Of a DNA stretch of 64,000 nucleotides, positions 1 to 48,561 are shown piece by piece. Positions within the stretch are counted from its first letter, which is position 1; the number at the start of each line of letters is the position of its first letter. The position numbers and the translations under genes are program-made. This DNA comes from Glandiceps talaboti. Taxonomy: Eukaryota > Hemichordata > Enteropneusta > Spengelidae. Where the stretch lies: contig NC_135553.1 in the NCBI RefSeq assembly GCF_964340395.1, positions 21,367,949 to 21,431,948 of the forward strand. The letters are read 5' to 3'. The notes under the pieces are model-generated. The model did not search any database. It saw nothing but the letters and a program-made list of their open reading frames with translations, and was not told the origin of the DNA.

Positions 1-15
1 CCTTACTTAATTAAG

Positions 16-990
16 ATGTTAGCATACATGTACAGGTATCAAGACTTTGTGGTTAGATGGAATGGGTGTTTATCTGAATCTTTTAATTCAAAGAATGGGG
101 TTAACCAAGGTGGAATTACTTCACCTCTTTTTTTCACTGTGTATTTAGATGACCTCGGAAGGCTCAGTAAGAATCTTTCAACACTTCCCTATGGCTGCCT
201 TCTCGGTGGCTATAAAGTGAACCATTTAATTTATGCTGATGATTTAGTTATTATATCTACTGGAGCCTATGGTCAGCAGATGCTTGCTAATACTTGTGGC
301 TACTATGGTGAAATTGGTGAAATTAATTCTATACTTTTCAATGAGAAAAAGACAGTGTGTATGCTAATTCAACCTAATGTACGTAGGCTCAGACCAGTTA
401 CAATTTACCTGAATGGTAGATTGCTGAATTACGTCGATGTTTACAAATACCTTGGTCACTTGATCACCTGTGACCTCAAGGATAATGAGGACATCCAGGC
501 TCAGACTCGACTTTTTTTTTATATCAGAGGTAATGCTCTAATTCGTGACTTTAAATTTGCGTCCCTCTCTGTTAAATGTCACTTATTTTCAGTCTTTTGT
601 GATATTCCTTATTGTTCTTATTTGTGGAGTATTTTCTCAGTAAATACTTTTAATCTTGCCAAGAGAGCTTACTCACATGTTTTCCGTAAATTGTCAGGTG
701 TTAAACATTCTTTTATTCAGAGCAATAGCGCAATGTTTGTCAACTTTTCGATTTTAACTTTTGATGAGATCATTAGGAAAAAATGTCTTAGCTTTCTTAG
801 CAGATTGCATCTCTCAAGTAACCGGCCCGTTTGTGGTTGCTGTTTTATCTCTTTCAGTATTATCACACAGTGCTTTGTGGAGTATTTGGAGTACGCGTCT
901 ATTTTAATGTGTTTTGTCTGTTGTTTGTTTTGCTATGGATTGTTTTTTGTATAATCTGAAATAAAGTGATAATAATAATAATAATAATAT
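16..990 (+). mobile_element. 3' part of a non-LTR (LINE) retrotransposon, reverse transcriptase ORF
   Basis: An uninterrupted reading frame of 312 codons (16-954) runs in from the window edge. Residues about 32-50 (NQGGITSPLFFTVYLDDL) and the YADD box near residue 74 (IYADDLVII) are reverse transcriptase palm motifs, followed by the KYLGHLIT thumb-side motif of non-LTR retrotransposons. A short TAA array (about 967-989) follows the stop, the typical LINE 3' tail. The endonuclease and start of the reverse transcriptase would lie before base 1. The frame is open, so the copy is young or the window catches only a good part of it. The clade (Jockey/CR1/L2-like or other) cannot be fixed from this piece. 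Confidence 0.85.
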
Positions 991-1408
991 TCATATTTAT
1001 TGATAATCTCGTTCATCTCTGCCATGTGTGATACAGTTCCCCGTGTCCTAATTGATAACAACATAAAGCGCTGAATAAGTGACTACAATTGAGAACAAGT
1101 TAAAAATGTAAATAGTTGTGTCTGTAAAGAGCAACGAAATATGAACTTCGAGGGTACGAAAGCTTAGCTGCGCCCGAGATGCAGTGTTGTGGAGTAGGAC
1201 TCAGGAGCGCCGAGCGCCTAGCGCCTGCAGACTGCGTTGCGGTAAATCACAGCGCCCTCTGACGATACAATTTTGATAAATCACACAAAGATAAGTGGTC
1301 TTTTAAGGGTCAAAGTGCACACCATGTACCATTCGTACCGGTGAGATGTAGAGATCTTGCCTGGTAATACTTGAGTCTCACCGTATTCCAGTTGGTTCAT
1401 TTGATGCG
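991..1408. other. Region between LINE and PLPP6-like gene, probable 5' UTR/promoter
   Basis: About 420 bases with no coding signal. It is locally more GC-rich around 1165-1260 than its surroundings, which would fit a promoter or 5' UTR of the downstream phosphatase gene. I see no convincing TATA box. Confidence 0.3.
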
Positions 1409-3083
1409 ATGGATGGTGATACTGGACAAGCAATGAAGAAACGTAACGTTACATCGATGCAATCAAGGACTGACACACCGAACCTGACGGGAGAAGAAGT
1501 TGGGAAGCGAACAGACAAGGACGACCACTTCGCTGGGTTGCTGGACCTTGACGTTCAGTTAACGCACTTTCTGAGTATCTGTTCAGGACAAGACTCTCGG
1601 TATGGTATACTAAGGACATTGGCGAAATTTATTGAAATTACAGGTCATGGTATACCCTGGTTGGTGCTACCAATATGCAGTATTTATGTATATGGAGCAG
1701 AAGATAGCAATAATGAATTCCTGGTCAATTTATTGTTCGGTAAGTAGTTCTAGACATGCACGAGCCAAATTGAACAAAAACCCACAGGGTACAGGACAGA
1801 TAATCAATTTTCCAGATTTCTAATACTATTTTCTCTATATTTAAAAAGTGTATTGCTTCCTCTCTTGTACGTCCATTAGTAGGATCAGTGGATGTGTACA
1901 CTCACTGCGCAGTATGTTAATTAGGCAAATAGGTTGTGATTTTGTTCTTGGTTTAGCAATCTACTAATTCATGCAAAGTTGGTATTCTCTAATAAGCCAG
2001 TGATAAAGTAGGAAATAGGGAAAAAACAGTGAGAGGAAACAACGCTTATGGTGGCAATGTTTAAAACTTTATTTGTAATATCGACAAAAGAATATTAGAA
2101 ATCCGGAAAATTGTCAAAACAAAATTTACTTTTCATCCTGTATCCTGTGAAAAAATATGGAATATGTACGTCACGACATTACACGTCTCTGTCACAACAA
2201 TGTGTGTCAATGTCACTGGTTCTGCTGTATTCGAAATATAAGCCAAAATGTTCAAAATTGCCATTACTCTCCTCGTTTTTTTCCTAAATGTATGCTCTTT
2301 CAGCCAGAAAATACTTGTGAGCTAAGTGTTGTCACTACTCGTCTAGCAACTCGTATTGACAAAGGCCCCTTAGGTCACTCATATTTCCTTGGCTAAATGA
2401 AGAAAACTATTGGGGAATAGCATCTACTTGTAGTCATACAGATAGATTGCCATATATGGTAGATAAGTAAGGCTTTATATGTACATGTGTGGAGATATGA
2501 GGCGAAGTCTTGTATTTTACTGTAATTGGAATATCGAGAATGACTACTCGTAAAGTTTGTAACACATTGAAATGCTGTTCCTTCCATACTGAAGAGTGTT
2601 TATTATGCACCTTTTCTCCAGAGCTCAAGGCGCTCACAATTGGCACTGATCAATGGTGGCACATTCCATGTGTAACAAAGTTTATGTTTTCTTCCAGGAT
2701 TGGTCCTAGATCTGGTTATCGTTGTAGTCATTAAAGCTATTGTGAGACGACCAAGACCAGCAGTGAATAAAATGGACATGTTTGCTACTGTCTCAGTCGA
2801 CCACTACTCGTTTCCTTCTGGTCACAGTTCCAGAGCTGGAATGTTACTACTATTGTATCTGTTAGAATGGACTTTTTTGACCTGGCAAGGACCTGTACTT
2901 ATGATTGTTTGGTCCCTCAGTGTGTGTATGTCAAGGTTGTTACTAGGTCGTCACCATGTCAGTGATGTCTGTGCTGGGATAGTGTTAGGATTTGCTGAGT
3001 GTGCTCTCCTAGAGACACTTTGGATTCAAACAAAGCAATGCAATGAGTCTGTGCAATATCTTTGTGATTTTCTACAGTGTTGA
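1409..3083 (+). CDS. PLPP6: PAP2-superfamily lipid phosphatase, PLPP6-like (polyisoprenoid diphosphate phosphatase)
   Basis: Two exons, 1409-1739 and 2698-3083, joined by a GTAAGT donor after a phase-1 base and a TTCCAG acceptor, give 238 residues. Exon 2 carries the three PAP2 phosphatase signatures: KAIVRRPRP, PSGHSSRA, and SRLLLGRHHVSD with its catalytic His. Hydrophobic stretches flank them, as in a multi-pass ER or nuclear-envelope membrane protein. The closest family I recognise is PLPP6 (PPAPDC2), which removes phosphate from presqualene and other isoprenoid diphosphates. The human protein is near 295 residues and differs mainly by a longer N-terminus. The start at 1409 is the first ATG of the open frame; an earlier noncoding exon cannot be excluded. 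The gene is convergent with the molybdo-flavoenzyme gene. Family assignment is firm; the exact orthologue is inferred. Confidence 0.9.
2130..2400 (+). repeat. Dispersed repeat copy 1, in PLPP6-like intron
   Basis: This stretch inside the 1740-2697 intron is recognisably similar to 11440-11765, in the same orientation. Shared blocks include the segment around ACTGGTTCTGC, the segment AAAATTGCCATTACT, and the 3' part with ACTCGT...GACAA...CCTT...TCACTC and CCTTGG. No ORF of known function is shared, so this is an unclassified interspersed repeat. Confidence 0.6.
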
Positions 3084-3323
3084 CAACCTGTTCTCATATC
3101 AGTAATTTTTTAAAGTCTTATGTGCCTCAAATTACAACCGAAGAAAGTAAGCTGTGTAGATTCAACAGTCAGAATGAAGGCAATTGTTGCATGTTACTGT
3201 CTCTTGCAGAGGGTGATTTAAATTGCAATACAATGACTACATGAATGACACTATGCATCCCTGTAATAATGTTGACAGGCAAAATAACAACATCACATCT
3301 TAGTAGTACACTACATGTGATAT

Positions 3324-3374
3324 ATGTTATGTTATGTTATGTTATGTTATGTTATGTTATGTTATGTTATGTTT
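3324..3374. repeat. (TGTTA)n pentanucleotide microsatellite
   Basis: About ten perfect TGTTA units directly follow the phosphatase coding region. A canonical AATAAA lies at 3525-3530 beyond it and could be the polyadenylation signal, but with no transcript this is only a candidate. Confidence 0.9.
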
Positions 3375-4854
3375 TATTAAGGGGTCGCTATGTGGACTTA
3401 TCAAATTATACTTAAATAACATTTACAAAAAAAAAGAGCCACACTCAGCCCTTTGGCTTATAGGACACAAAGAATATCAAATTAAATACATAAGTAAATA
3501 AATATCACATATGTTTTAATTGTAAATAAAGGTTTTCCTAAGGTTAAAGCCTTATGTAAAAAGTTTGCGGTATCAATGGGAAATTTTTATCATTAAATGT
3601 GGTATATCTGATACATAGGGTAAGTTATGAATATATTATAAAGCCATACAGATTGTTCAGACAACAATCACATTTACTGCATGGACTCCATGCATGATAG
3701 GTGACACTGTATATTATATAGCAAGGCTAAGCTGACCCATGCATAATATGCTGGCGTAGTATTTCCCACATGTAGTGTACAATTACTATTAGGTGGAGGA
3801 CTTTGTTTTATCTGTCAAAATTTTAACAGAGGTGCACAGTGTCTTTCATATAGTCTATGTTTATCAGATCACCCTCTACAAGAGACAAACACATGAAGCC
3901 ATTGTATCCATTCTGATTGTTGCATCTGCACAGCTTACATTCATTTGCTGTATTCTGAGCTGTTGTGAAAGAAACCAATTGTACATCGTAAGCATTCCAG
4001 TTACAAATGTAGTCTGTGAAATCAACAAGTATAATTTTTAGTTTCAACATATGAAATCATACAAAAAAGTCATGTAAATTGCACACTAAAAGTAAGCACA
4101 TGAATAATGACTACATTTCAGAATTTATATATAAATTTGTGTGTGTTGTGTGAGAGTGGGTACATGCAGGTAGCCCATAGATTTGTGATTGGCCTTCTAA
4201 TCTAGTGTTTGCACATCAACAGTGCACCAAGCACAGTTAGTTTTTCAGCACTCGACAACAAGCTGAGAAGCCTTAGAAATGGATCAATCATGTTAGCAGC
4301 AGAGCATGTCAGTAGTAATCCATGGTTAATCTATCACATACTGACAAGTGCTTGTATTTGGCTACTTCATTCAGACATACATGTTTACAACATATCTCTC
4401 TCTTCAAGTCCGAATGCAAGTTGCATGTGAATGCAATAACATCATTGGTTTATATTAACAGTAACATTAGACTTAGTACAGCTCTTGTTAATTTCAAAAT
4501 CAGAACCAATTTCAGTGCTGAAAAACTTGTTTTAATGATATGATAAAAAAAATTTTGATAAGAAAGTCAATGACAAGGCTCTGGGCTAACATGTATGTGT
4601 CATTTAAAACATTTGTAATAGAACAGATTAAAACCTCAGCTGCTCAGCTGTATGTGTCATAAAAGAATGTATGTTCCTACTTAGTACACTGGAATCATGT
4701 GAAATGTCACAAATAAATAATGAGATTAGTAAATCATTTAATTGTAGTATTATTGTTTTTATTTGATGCAGAGATCAATGACGAGAATGTCAATTAATTG
4801 AAAAGGACAGAATATTTCTTTATAATTAAGTCACTGTATTATTATATATGGACC
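3375..4854. other. Intergenic region, 3' flank of PLPP6-like gene
   Basis: AT-rich sequence with short spurious frames on both strands and no protein similarity I recognise. It probably includes the 3' UTR of the phosphatase (AATAAA at 3525-3530). Nothing else is supportable. Confidence 0.4.
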
Positions 4855-5850
4855 AGAGATTACTTGCACTGGTGTACACTCATACTGGTGGTATTTTCAC
4901 TGCAGTGCAGTACTGAAAACAATTTTGCATACCTGCAAACAAATGACATGCATAAGGGGACATGACCATTTGTTCTACCAAAAGTGTGTGGTTGCATGGT
5001 GTCATTTTATGGCAATTTTGTTGTTTCAGATAGCATATGTAATAATAACAGAACCCCATTCTGCATAAGTTCCAGTGTTGGTACTCGGTTGTATTTGCAG
5101 TCATGCTTGTGGTATTTTCTGCTGCATTTTCACTTGCTATGCTTGTGAAAGTACTGCCGCAGAGAACACTGCAAGCACAAGTGGAAATACCCTGATTATA
5201 CCACAGTTGCACTCACACATGATGGGGTTCTGTCGTGGTATTTGAAACTAAATCCAGTACCACGATGATAAGTTCCGAAAGGTTGTTTATTCCATTATTG
5301 CTAACTAAGCTATCCATTCTTATTCCCACAATGTTACGACTATTTGCAGAATGAGTAGGAGATCGACAGTGTAATCATGTTAGGTTTGACCATGGAAGTG
5401 GGTTATACTTCCATGGTTGGACTGTATCATACAGTTATTGGTGACATTCCTATTACTTTATGTACTGCACATATATAATCATGATAATATGACAAAATCC
5501 CATGACATGTGAGTGCAAGTGTGGGGTACTCAGGGTATTTGTATGAGTGCTTGCATTATTCTTTCCTGTACTTTCACAAGTGTAGCAAGAGCATAGCAAA
5601 ACACTGCAAGCACGAGTGCAAACACCCCTGAGTACCCGCACTGGAACTCGCATAACATGGGGTTCTGTGATTATTACATATGTTAATCTGAAATGGCAAA
5701 TTTCCATAACAATCATACAGCACAATCACACAATTTCGTGTGTAGCGAATAATTGTGTACTCATTTGTATGCTGGTATGCAATAATGTGTTTGGTATTGC
5801 ATTGAAGTGAAAATACCACTATTATGCATGCACTAGTGCAAGTAACCTCT
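4855..5850. mobile_element. Foldback-type inverted-repeat element of about 1 kb
   Basis: The left end begins AGAGATTACTTGCACT and the right end, read on the opposite strand, begins AGAGGTTACTTGCACT. The similarity continues for about 55 bases, including GTGGTATTTTCACT in both. Two internal palindromes sit inside, at about 5050-5232 and 5494-5670, each bounded by GAACCCCAT-like arms (the far-left arm of the second is altered) and each with a GTGAAAGTA...CACTGCAAGCAC centre. The element is therefore a nest of hairpins. No coding capacity is visible and no clear target-site duplication was found, so it is probably a non-autonomous DNA transposon. Confidence 0.65.
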
Positions 5851-6999
5851 AGTACATATGTAATAATTATAAGAGTGTCACCAATTGTGCAATATACAAA
5901 TAAAACTGTATAAATATATATGTAGGTGGAACACCATTACATGTACATTTTTTTCAGCCTCTAAATGTATTATCTTTGCTTGCGACTTATTTTCTATTGA
6001 AATATGTTCTTGTCACTTCAACTACTAAAACACTGAATTATGGCTAGCAACTGTACAACACTGTATTAAAAATTATCTGTATTTTGCCATCATTAATCCT
6101 GTGTTTCCCAACTTGTAGCTTTTTGTATACAAACAATACTCCCTGGTAGAAAGGGGATTAACTAGTAATCAATTTAATGACAAAATATACAGACAAACTG
6201 ATGGTAAGATATGCCCTGGCAAAGTCAAGAAAACCATCATTATTACTCAAATTATGGTTCCCATGTAGACGATACTCATGATAGGTATTACCTGTAGAAA
6301 ATGTGATATTACAAAACAAGTCATATCCTCACAAAACTTTCATTTAAACCATATATATGTTAATCATGAAGTTACATAATCTAACAAACTTTATGTTACC
6401 ATGGTAACCAATGTTGTATGGGATGATATACATGTGATAATAAGAAATTATATGTCAGCCAAAGTATATAGTGATGACATTAACATTGCCTACTAGATAT
6501 ATTATACTCTAAGAAAGTGTATTTTATTTTATTTCATTTGCCCATAGAAAATTCAAAAACAGAAATTTGCATTTGCGAAAGCCACATATTAGTAAATAAT
6601 AAGTCTGTATAAAGAAAGAATACATAAAGTTAGCTGTTTGCTATTCTAAGTAGTATAAACTTCCATAACAGTTCTGATTTCATCAGGTGTAAGACCAGCG
6701 TCGGATTTTAGATGGTCAAGATGAGTTGTTACTGGTCTTCATTTTTTTTTCTTTGTCCATATACTGGTGACTAAATCACTAACTAAGATACAGTCTGATT
6801 TTCTTATTGTCCTCCATAACAGTCCAGATATTGTCAGGTGTATTTAAGTGTCAGGTTTTAGACAGGCACAGTAAGTTGTTACTTGCCTTCCAACTTCTTC
6901 TTCTAACTTAGATACAGTCTGATTTTTACACCTAGAGCAATGACTGCAATCACCAGCTGCCGATTGTTCACTAAACTTAAGAATACCTTTATAGAGTTC
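5851..6999. other. Intergenic region with a diverged tandem duplication
   Basis: No gene seen. Around 6655-6770 and 6805-6925 the same ~115-base block recurs in direct orientation. Both copies contain CCATAACAGT, then TCAGGTGTA, then a GTTGTTACT segment followed by CTTC, and both are followed by an ATACAGTCTGATTTT segment. The rest is AT-rich unique sequence. Confidence 0.45.
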
Positions 7000-7005
7000 T
7001 TTATT
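7000..7005 (-). terminator. Candidate polyadenylation signal of copy A
   Basis: AATAAA on the minus strand, about 86 bases beyond the stop codon of the last copy A exon (7091-7093). The position is right for a short 3' UTR. No transcript evidence is available. Confidence 0.45.
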
Positions 7006-7090
7006 GATGACATGTTGTTCCAGAGGATGTATAAACTATAGTGTGTTTCAATTTATACATATTTTACCATTTGTAGATACACTCCTTTGC

Positions 7091-43212
<36,122 letters not shown>

Positions 43213-45515
43213 GCTGCAGTTTTATCGTACGATACCTTACTCTGTGCAACATGTTAACAAGGTCACGCGTACTACAATAGTCCTCATACGCTGACCTCTA
43301 AAATCACTGAAGCATGCTGTAAGGCTTTGATCGATGGTGACCCTATTTATTCCACAAGCATATAAACCGTTGCTGTTCCTTGCTTTCTACTTCTTTCAAA
43401 AAATAGCGCCAATAGTATTGTAGCACGACTGACTTCACATAGTCTAATATGTTGTTTCTAATAGCGAGATAATATATAAAGTAGGCATTGTCACAGTTGT
43501 TGTAAGTACTTTTGAAATTGTAATTTACCTAGTGACCGGCTTGGAATCTCTATGTTGCCGGTTCAGCCGCCATCCCTGCCGCGCCCGGCCCGTTTGTTAC
43601 TGAAGTACTAGTCTTGGAGATTCGAGCAGTCATTGTGCCTCCATTATCCAAGTAGAGCAATTAGGGACCTGGTAGGATATAAATTGCTTTTCGTGGAATG
43701 TTTTAATCATATGCGCTGACAGATTCTACAATGTCAGAATCTTGCAGAGACAACACAAATGAACTAATGTTCCAACAGTGGAAGGCTATGGCTTCAATTA
43801 AAATTTAATTTTGGTAAAATATATGATTTGTAAATATACTACCACAACAACTAGGTATATTTGTACATCTGTGCTTACTGAACATGCCTTTATTTGTGAC
43901 TAATTACAGTAATTACTACTTTTGATAATGTGTCGCTCAAACCTAACAGCCATGCCATAATATTTCTACAGTTTTTTGTATTTCTTATAAAAGGTTTCAC
44001 ACAAAATAACATTGACTTCTCCATTGGTATTCACAGACTGCAATGTTACGCAAGGAATCTACCCGCATTATAGATAGAACACTAAGTCATTTGTTTCCAT
44101 GGTTACTTTATTCAGAACTTACATGCAAGCTTAAGGCCTCAGCCAATAACAGAAAGACCATTTAACAAAATGTGACAGGAAAGTATCAGTTAATTGACAG
44201 TATAAAAGCTTGACTGATAATTAAGTCACTGTAGAATTACATAGTCAAAATGATGGCAAGTCCAAATGATATTATTTTTGAATTATGCTATGATCGGGGG
44301 TTTACGCTTATCGACACATTATCAGTTGTCAGAATCCACTAGAGAGGTCGAAGGAAGATAAACCACCACGCACTAAGTGTGACAAAAATGAAAGAACCAT
44401 TTCAACCTACTGTAAACATGTTGTTTTTGAATAATGATCTGAATATTGGATCTCCAATTCTCATAGAAAGTGAGAAAAGTCGTCCTTCTAAGATATTTCC
44501 TTATATTATTTAGCCCAATAAAATAATATTGAACAATTTTGAACCATTTTACGGTTATTAAAACCACAATTTCGTGATCGCCGATGAAAGTAGATATAAT
44601 ATCACGCTGACACAAGGTAAATTTACGGAAATGTTGATCTTCACTTTTTGATCCCAGGTACTAGTAGTCTCCCAAGGGATGGGATTGAATCCGTGACAAA
44701 TTGCGTCCACCTCTTCTCAAAACCCGAACACTGCATGAGACATAAACAGTTACACCCGTTTTGTTTTATGCTTTGTTGATTTTCAACATATCAATATGAA
44801 ATAAGAGGGGGCGCCCTTTCTGGTGAAGTATGAAAAACAAGCGCAGCAAAATGCAATATAGCTATACTTGAATTGTCACTTTGTTAAAATGTCCAAATGC
44901 ACGTGCCACAAGCCTAAACCCTTTAACAGAGTGACCAATTACGTCCACCCTATATCAAATATTGTATTTTTTATTTTTAATAATTTCATAAGCAATAACT
45001 ACAACAGATCTCTCTTTATTTACAATTTAATTTCAACAGAAGCTATGTGTCATGGTTAATTTTTGCCAAAAGATAAATGAGAACAATTATCACGTCCTCC
45101 ACTGGCTCAAATTGTTAATACTTTCCCATTGTCTATGGCATTGATTACTACAAAATATATGGTGCAACGTCAGTCAATCAAACACCGTCAAAAATCTTAA
45201 TTACATACTTTTCATAGTTGATAATAGATGGATATTGACTTCTAATTATTAGACACAATGATTTTTTTAAAAGAATACGTATTTTGGTTATTTGATGAAA
45301 ACATTGTCCCAGTTGCAGCCAGTGCAGTTAAATTGTATTTATAGATCTAGACTTTCAGTGAGATTACAATTGACTGTATTGGTAGCTATTCGTAGATTAA
45401 AAGCCGGCCATGTATATTTAATTAAACATGTCCACAGACTCAGTAATCACCAAAGTGAATTCTGACATATGAAATATTTGCTTACACATCAAGTAATATG
45501 AATCTATTTGATTAG
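43213..45515. other. Intergenic region, promoter side of copy A
   Basis: Upstream of the copy A start on the minus strand. An AATAAATAG box (complement of 43343-43351) and a TTTATATG (near 43363) are possible TATA elements about 130-150 bases before the ATG. A GC-richer patch lies at 43555-43600. No gene seen in the remainder. Confidence 0.3.
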
Positions 45516-45518
45516 TTA

Positions 45519-45877
45519 GGCCAAAAAATATCTGGTTCTGGTCAGGGTAAACTTTCTAAAGTGGTGCGACGATGCGAATTTATTTTTTTCCTAATTTTTT
45601 TTTTTTGCAAATAAGTAAATACACATTTTTTTGACAACTTTACATACTCTGTTCTGTCATATTCATCTCTTGAAAAACTTCCTTTTTCTTCGAAGCAGTT
45701 TAGGCTTTGTATTTAAGCAGTCTTGGCATGTAGGGTAGATTTCAGCTGCTTGTTCTCCTGATATCAGGAATAAATAAGGAACGGGAAAGCAAAAATTATC
45801 GGAAAAAAAAGGATCGATGCGAGGGTATTCAGGGCACGCGCGCGCTGACCAGAACCAGATATATATATTTTTTGGCC
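45519..45877. mobile_element. Harbinger-like MITE, 359 bases
   Basis: Both ends read GGCCAAAAAATAT inward followed by CTGGTTCTGGTCAG (the right arm has an extra TATATA). It is flanked by TTA on both sides (45516-45518 and 45878-45880). A 3-base TTA duplication with GG-starting inverted repeats is typical of PIF/Harbinger MITEs. No coding capacity. Confidence 0.8.
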
Positions 45878-45909
45878 TTAAGTGACAATCATTAAACGTA
45901 TTTCTGTCT

Positions 45910-45915
45910 TTTATT
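45910..45915 (-). terminator. Candidate polyadenylation signal of copy B
   Basis: AATAAA on the minus strand about 220 bases beyond the copy B stop codon, just before the MITE. Weak evidence without a transcript. Confidence 0.3.
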
Positions 45916-46768
45916 TAAAAATCACATTCTAACAAATCAATGATTCCAAGTATTTGCGTATACTCACAGATGACTTGAATTTTTAGGGCGGCAAAGTGAA
46001 CAAGAAAATATCCAAATTTATAATTGACACAATTGAATCTTAATATTAAAACCAATATCAGAAATGTCTTGTATTCCTGTTTGATAAAACAGACATGCTT
46101 TAATTACCCACCCATAGATCTTGTCCTTCATCCTACGGTCTCACAAAGAAACAATCTTCATATTCCTGTAAGGAGAAGAAAAAGAGATCTACTATTGAAA
46201 TATGACGTAGTTTACATATAGTTCTGTAAATCCGCACTGTCAAGAGGGACTGTTTAAATACAAATATCTTTATCTTTGACAAAAGGACTGTGCACCGAAT
46301 TTGTGTACGCATTTCATCTGCACCTGATAAATAAATGGCAAACTGCTTTAAAATCTGTTCAATTAGGATTGGCCTTACGAGGCCAATTCAAATGATGGAA
46401 GGGTAACAATCATAAAAATTGTACGCCTGCAATAAAAGTTTGAATGATAATGGTATAGCTAGGGAGTCAAATTATCTTATATGAAAGTGTTTGGTAGCTA
46501 TAGTTATTAAACACTTCCAGGTTGTTAAATATTTTTCTTTCAGATATACATATTTTGGACTCCCTAATAAGTTAGCAGAAATGCATGCAAATAGACTTTT
46601 TAATCTTATTGATCATTGATCTTACTTTACACTTACACACGCATTTTCTTTGCTGTGATTTGACAACGAGCGTGGTGAACTATCAATTTCTTTGTATTTA
46701 AAATTTGCATTAAAATGCTTTCAAACTGTAAAGTTTCATAAAATTGACATCACGAGAAGAATTTGTAG

Positions 46769-46769
<1 letters not shown>

Positions 46770-46834
<65 letters not shown>
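46770..46834. repeat. (AAT)n microsatellite with adjoining ACATTTATAGAGCGCC segment
   Basis: About twenty AAT units followed by ACATTTATAGAGCGCC and, some 25 bases on, CTCAAAGGCGCTGA. The combination of an AAT array with an ATTTATA-AGCGC core recurs widely in animal genomes as a small interspersed repeat, so this is probably such an element. It lies in copy B intron 31. Confidence 0.7.
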
Positions 46835-46837
<3 letters not shown>

Positions 46838-47486
46838 TTTATAGAGCGCCAGTGTAACAAATAGGGTTTGCTCAAAGGCGCTGAACAAAACTAAAAAGGT
46901 GAAAGGTGTAGATGTTCAGAAGTTGACGACCTTTTCTCCTTGCCTTTGCTTTATCAAAACCAGAGGTGGATTTATGTTGCCTTGGCAACTTTCGAAAATA
47001 ATTAAGAACCCAGGGATATGTACATTGTGAGAAGTGTTTGAATGCAATGTGTACAATACGTTTCTGAAGTCAGTTAAGTATGTCATGCAAGCTGCAGGTA
47101 AGAAAGTAGGTTCCTTTAGCCAACTCGTTACATTCATATAGACGATTCAAAAGTGAATAAATAGTGTGTAACTTACCGAGGACTCTTTGGCTTTATTAGT
47201 TAACTTATCAAGGCAGGCAAGTCTAATTCTCTCGGATGTTGCAGGACTATCTAAACGGAAATATCCTGACAATCCAGCATCTGATCTGGCTGACATTATG
47301 GCGTTCTTGATTGCCATCAGAACAGTTATGCCAAGGAGAAGTGGTGGTTCTCCCATCGCCTAATCAAAGACATCAACAAAAATTGTTACAAGATGCAAAG
47401 ACAAAACAATCCAACTCATTACACAAATTGAAAATGACTCATAAGAGAGGGCAGCATCTCCCGGTAAGAGTAAATAGTACTCATAG

Positions 47487-47647
47487 TTCTTATATCACGA
47501 CCAAGGGTTTTAATTACTTACGAGCAACGTTTCACCTGTTCAGGTCGACAGGCTTTGTCAGACTGTTCGTTTGCTGGCTTGTCGACCTGAACAGATGAAA
47601 CATTACTCGTATTCAAAGTAATTAGGACCCTTGATAGTGATACAAGA
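47487..47647. repeat. Hairpin (palindromic) repeat in copy B intron 30
   Basis: Arms of about 70 bases pair well: CCTGTTCAGGTCGACA on the left faces TGTCGACCTGAACAG on the right, and the outer stem pairs TTCTTATATCAC with GTGATACAAGAA. Orthologous hairpin in copy A at 20963-21125. Confidence 0.7.
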
Positions 47648-47660
47648 AGTAATATAAATG

Positions 47661-48561
47661 CTGACGATATTGAAAAGACTCACAACAAGATGTTACGTTA
47701 CATTCTGCAATTGTATAACAACACCCCTATCGTTGCCATAAGAGGAGAATTGGGAAGAGTTACCTTAAAGGTTTATAGATACTGTAGAATTGTTAAATAT
47801 TGGTTGAGGATTTTGAAAATGGATGATGAAAGACATGTACGCAGATGTTACAAGTATCATTTAAGCGAAATTGACATAGTTAAATATATTTTTTGGATGT
47901 TAGACATTTACTCCAAAGCTATGGCTGTGGGGAGGTATGGGATCAACAAGTTAAGGTGTTGGTGTTGAATTGAGATTCATAAAAATATTTTAACAGAGAT
48001 GCATTCATATTGATATACAATTATGGTCTGAAAGTATGAATACGTCTAGAAAACCTTATTGTTATGCTTCATTTAACAAGGAATTTTCTCTGGAACCTTA
48101 TTTAACCACTCTTGATAAACCAATATTCAAACTGACGCTTTGTAAATTTAGAACCTCAACACATACTTTGAAAATCGAAACTGGTCGTTGGAATGATACT
48201 CCAAGAGTAGGGAGACTTTGTGAAATGTGTAATTTAAATCAAGTAGAGGATGAATTCCACTTTTTACTTGTATGTCCATTTTATACTTGTATAAGGTCAA
48301 AATATATTGCCAATTACTTTTATAATCTCCCTCTGCAACACAAATATGTATTACTTCTCTTGTCTCGAAAGGTTGACACTCTCAGAAAACTTAGTAGATT
48401 ATATATTTTATGCTACTAAACTTAGAAAAGATGCCAGTAGAATCTCTGATATTCAAAGGGCCTGACAAATTCGATATTTTCTAGTGATCCGTTCATTTTT
48501 GTATATTTAAGGTTTGTATTTTTTGGCCGGTGGCCAACAGTACTGAATAAACGATTGATTG
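47661..48561 (+). mobile_element. 5'-truncated LINE fragment with target-site duplication, copy B intron 30
   Basis: Bounded by ATATAAATG at 47652-47660 and 48562-48570; copy A has no insertion here. Two successive frames encode the C-terminal part of a LINE ORF2, ending with TLKIETGRWNDTPRVGRLCE, then MCNLNQVEDEFHFLLVCPFY, the Cys/His region after the reverse transcriptase in several LINE clades. The 3' end carries an AATAAACGATTGATTGAT tail. It sits immediately beside the hairpin repeat. Confidence 0.85.

Noticed and set aside
2510-2734. Plus-strand frame ending in CRSSH near the phosphatase exon 2
   Set aside because: It runs through the intron and reads exon 2 in the wrong frame; the PAP2 motifs are in the other frame.
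43340-43370. TATA box for copy A
   Set aside because: Two AT-rich boxes exist at a reasonable distance, but the region is AT-rich throughout and no start site is known, so no promoter is called.
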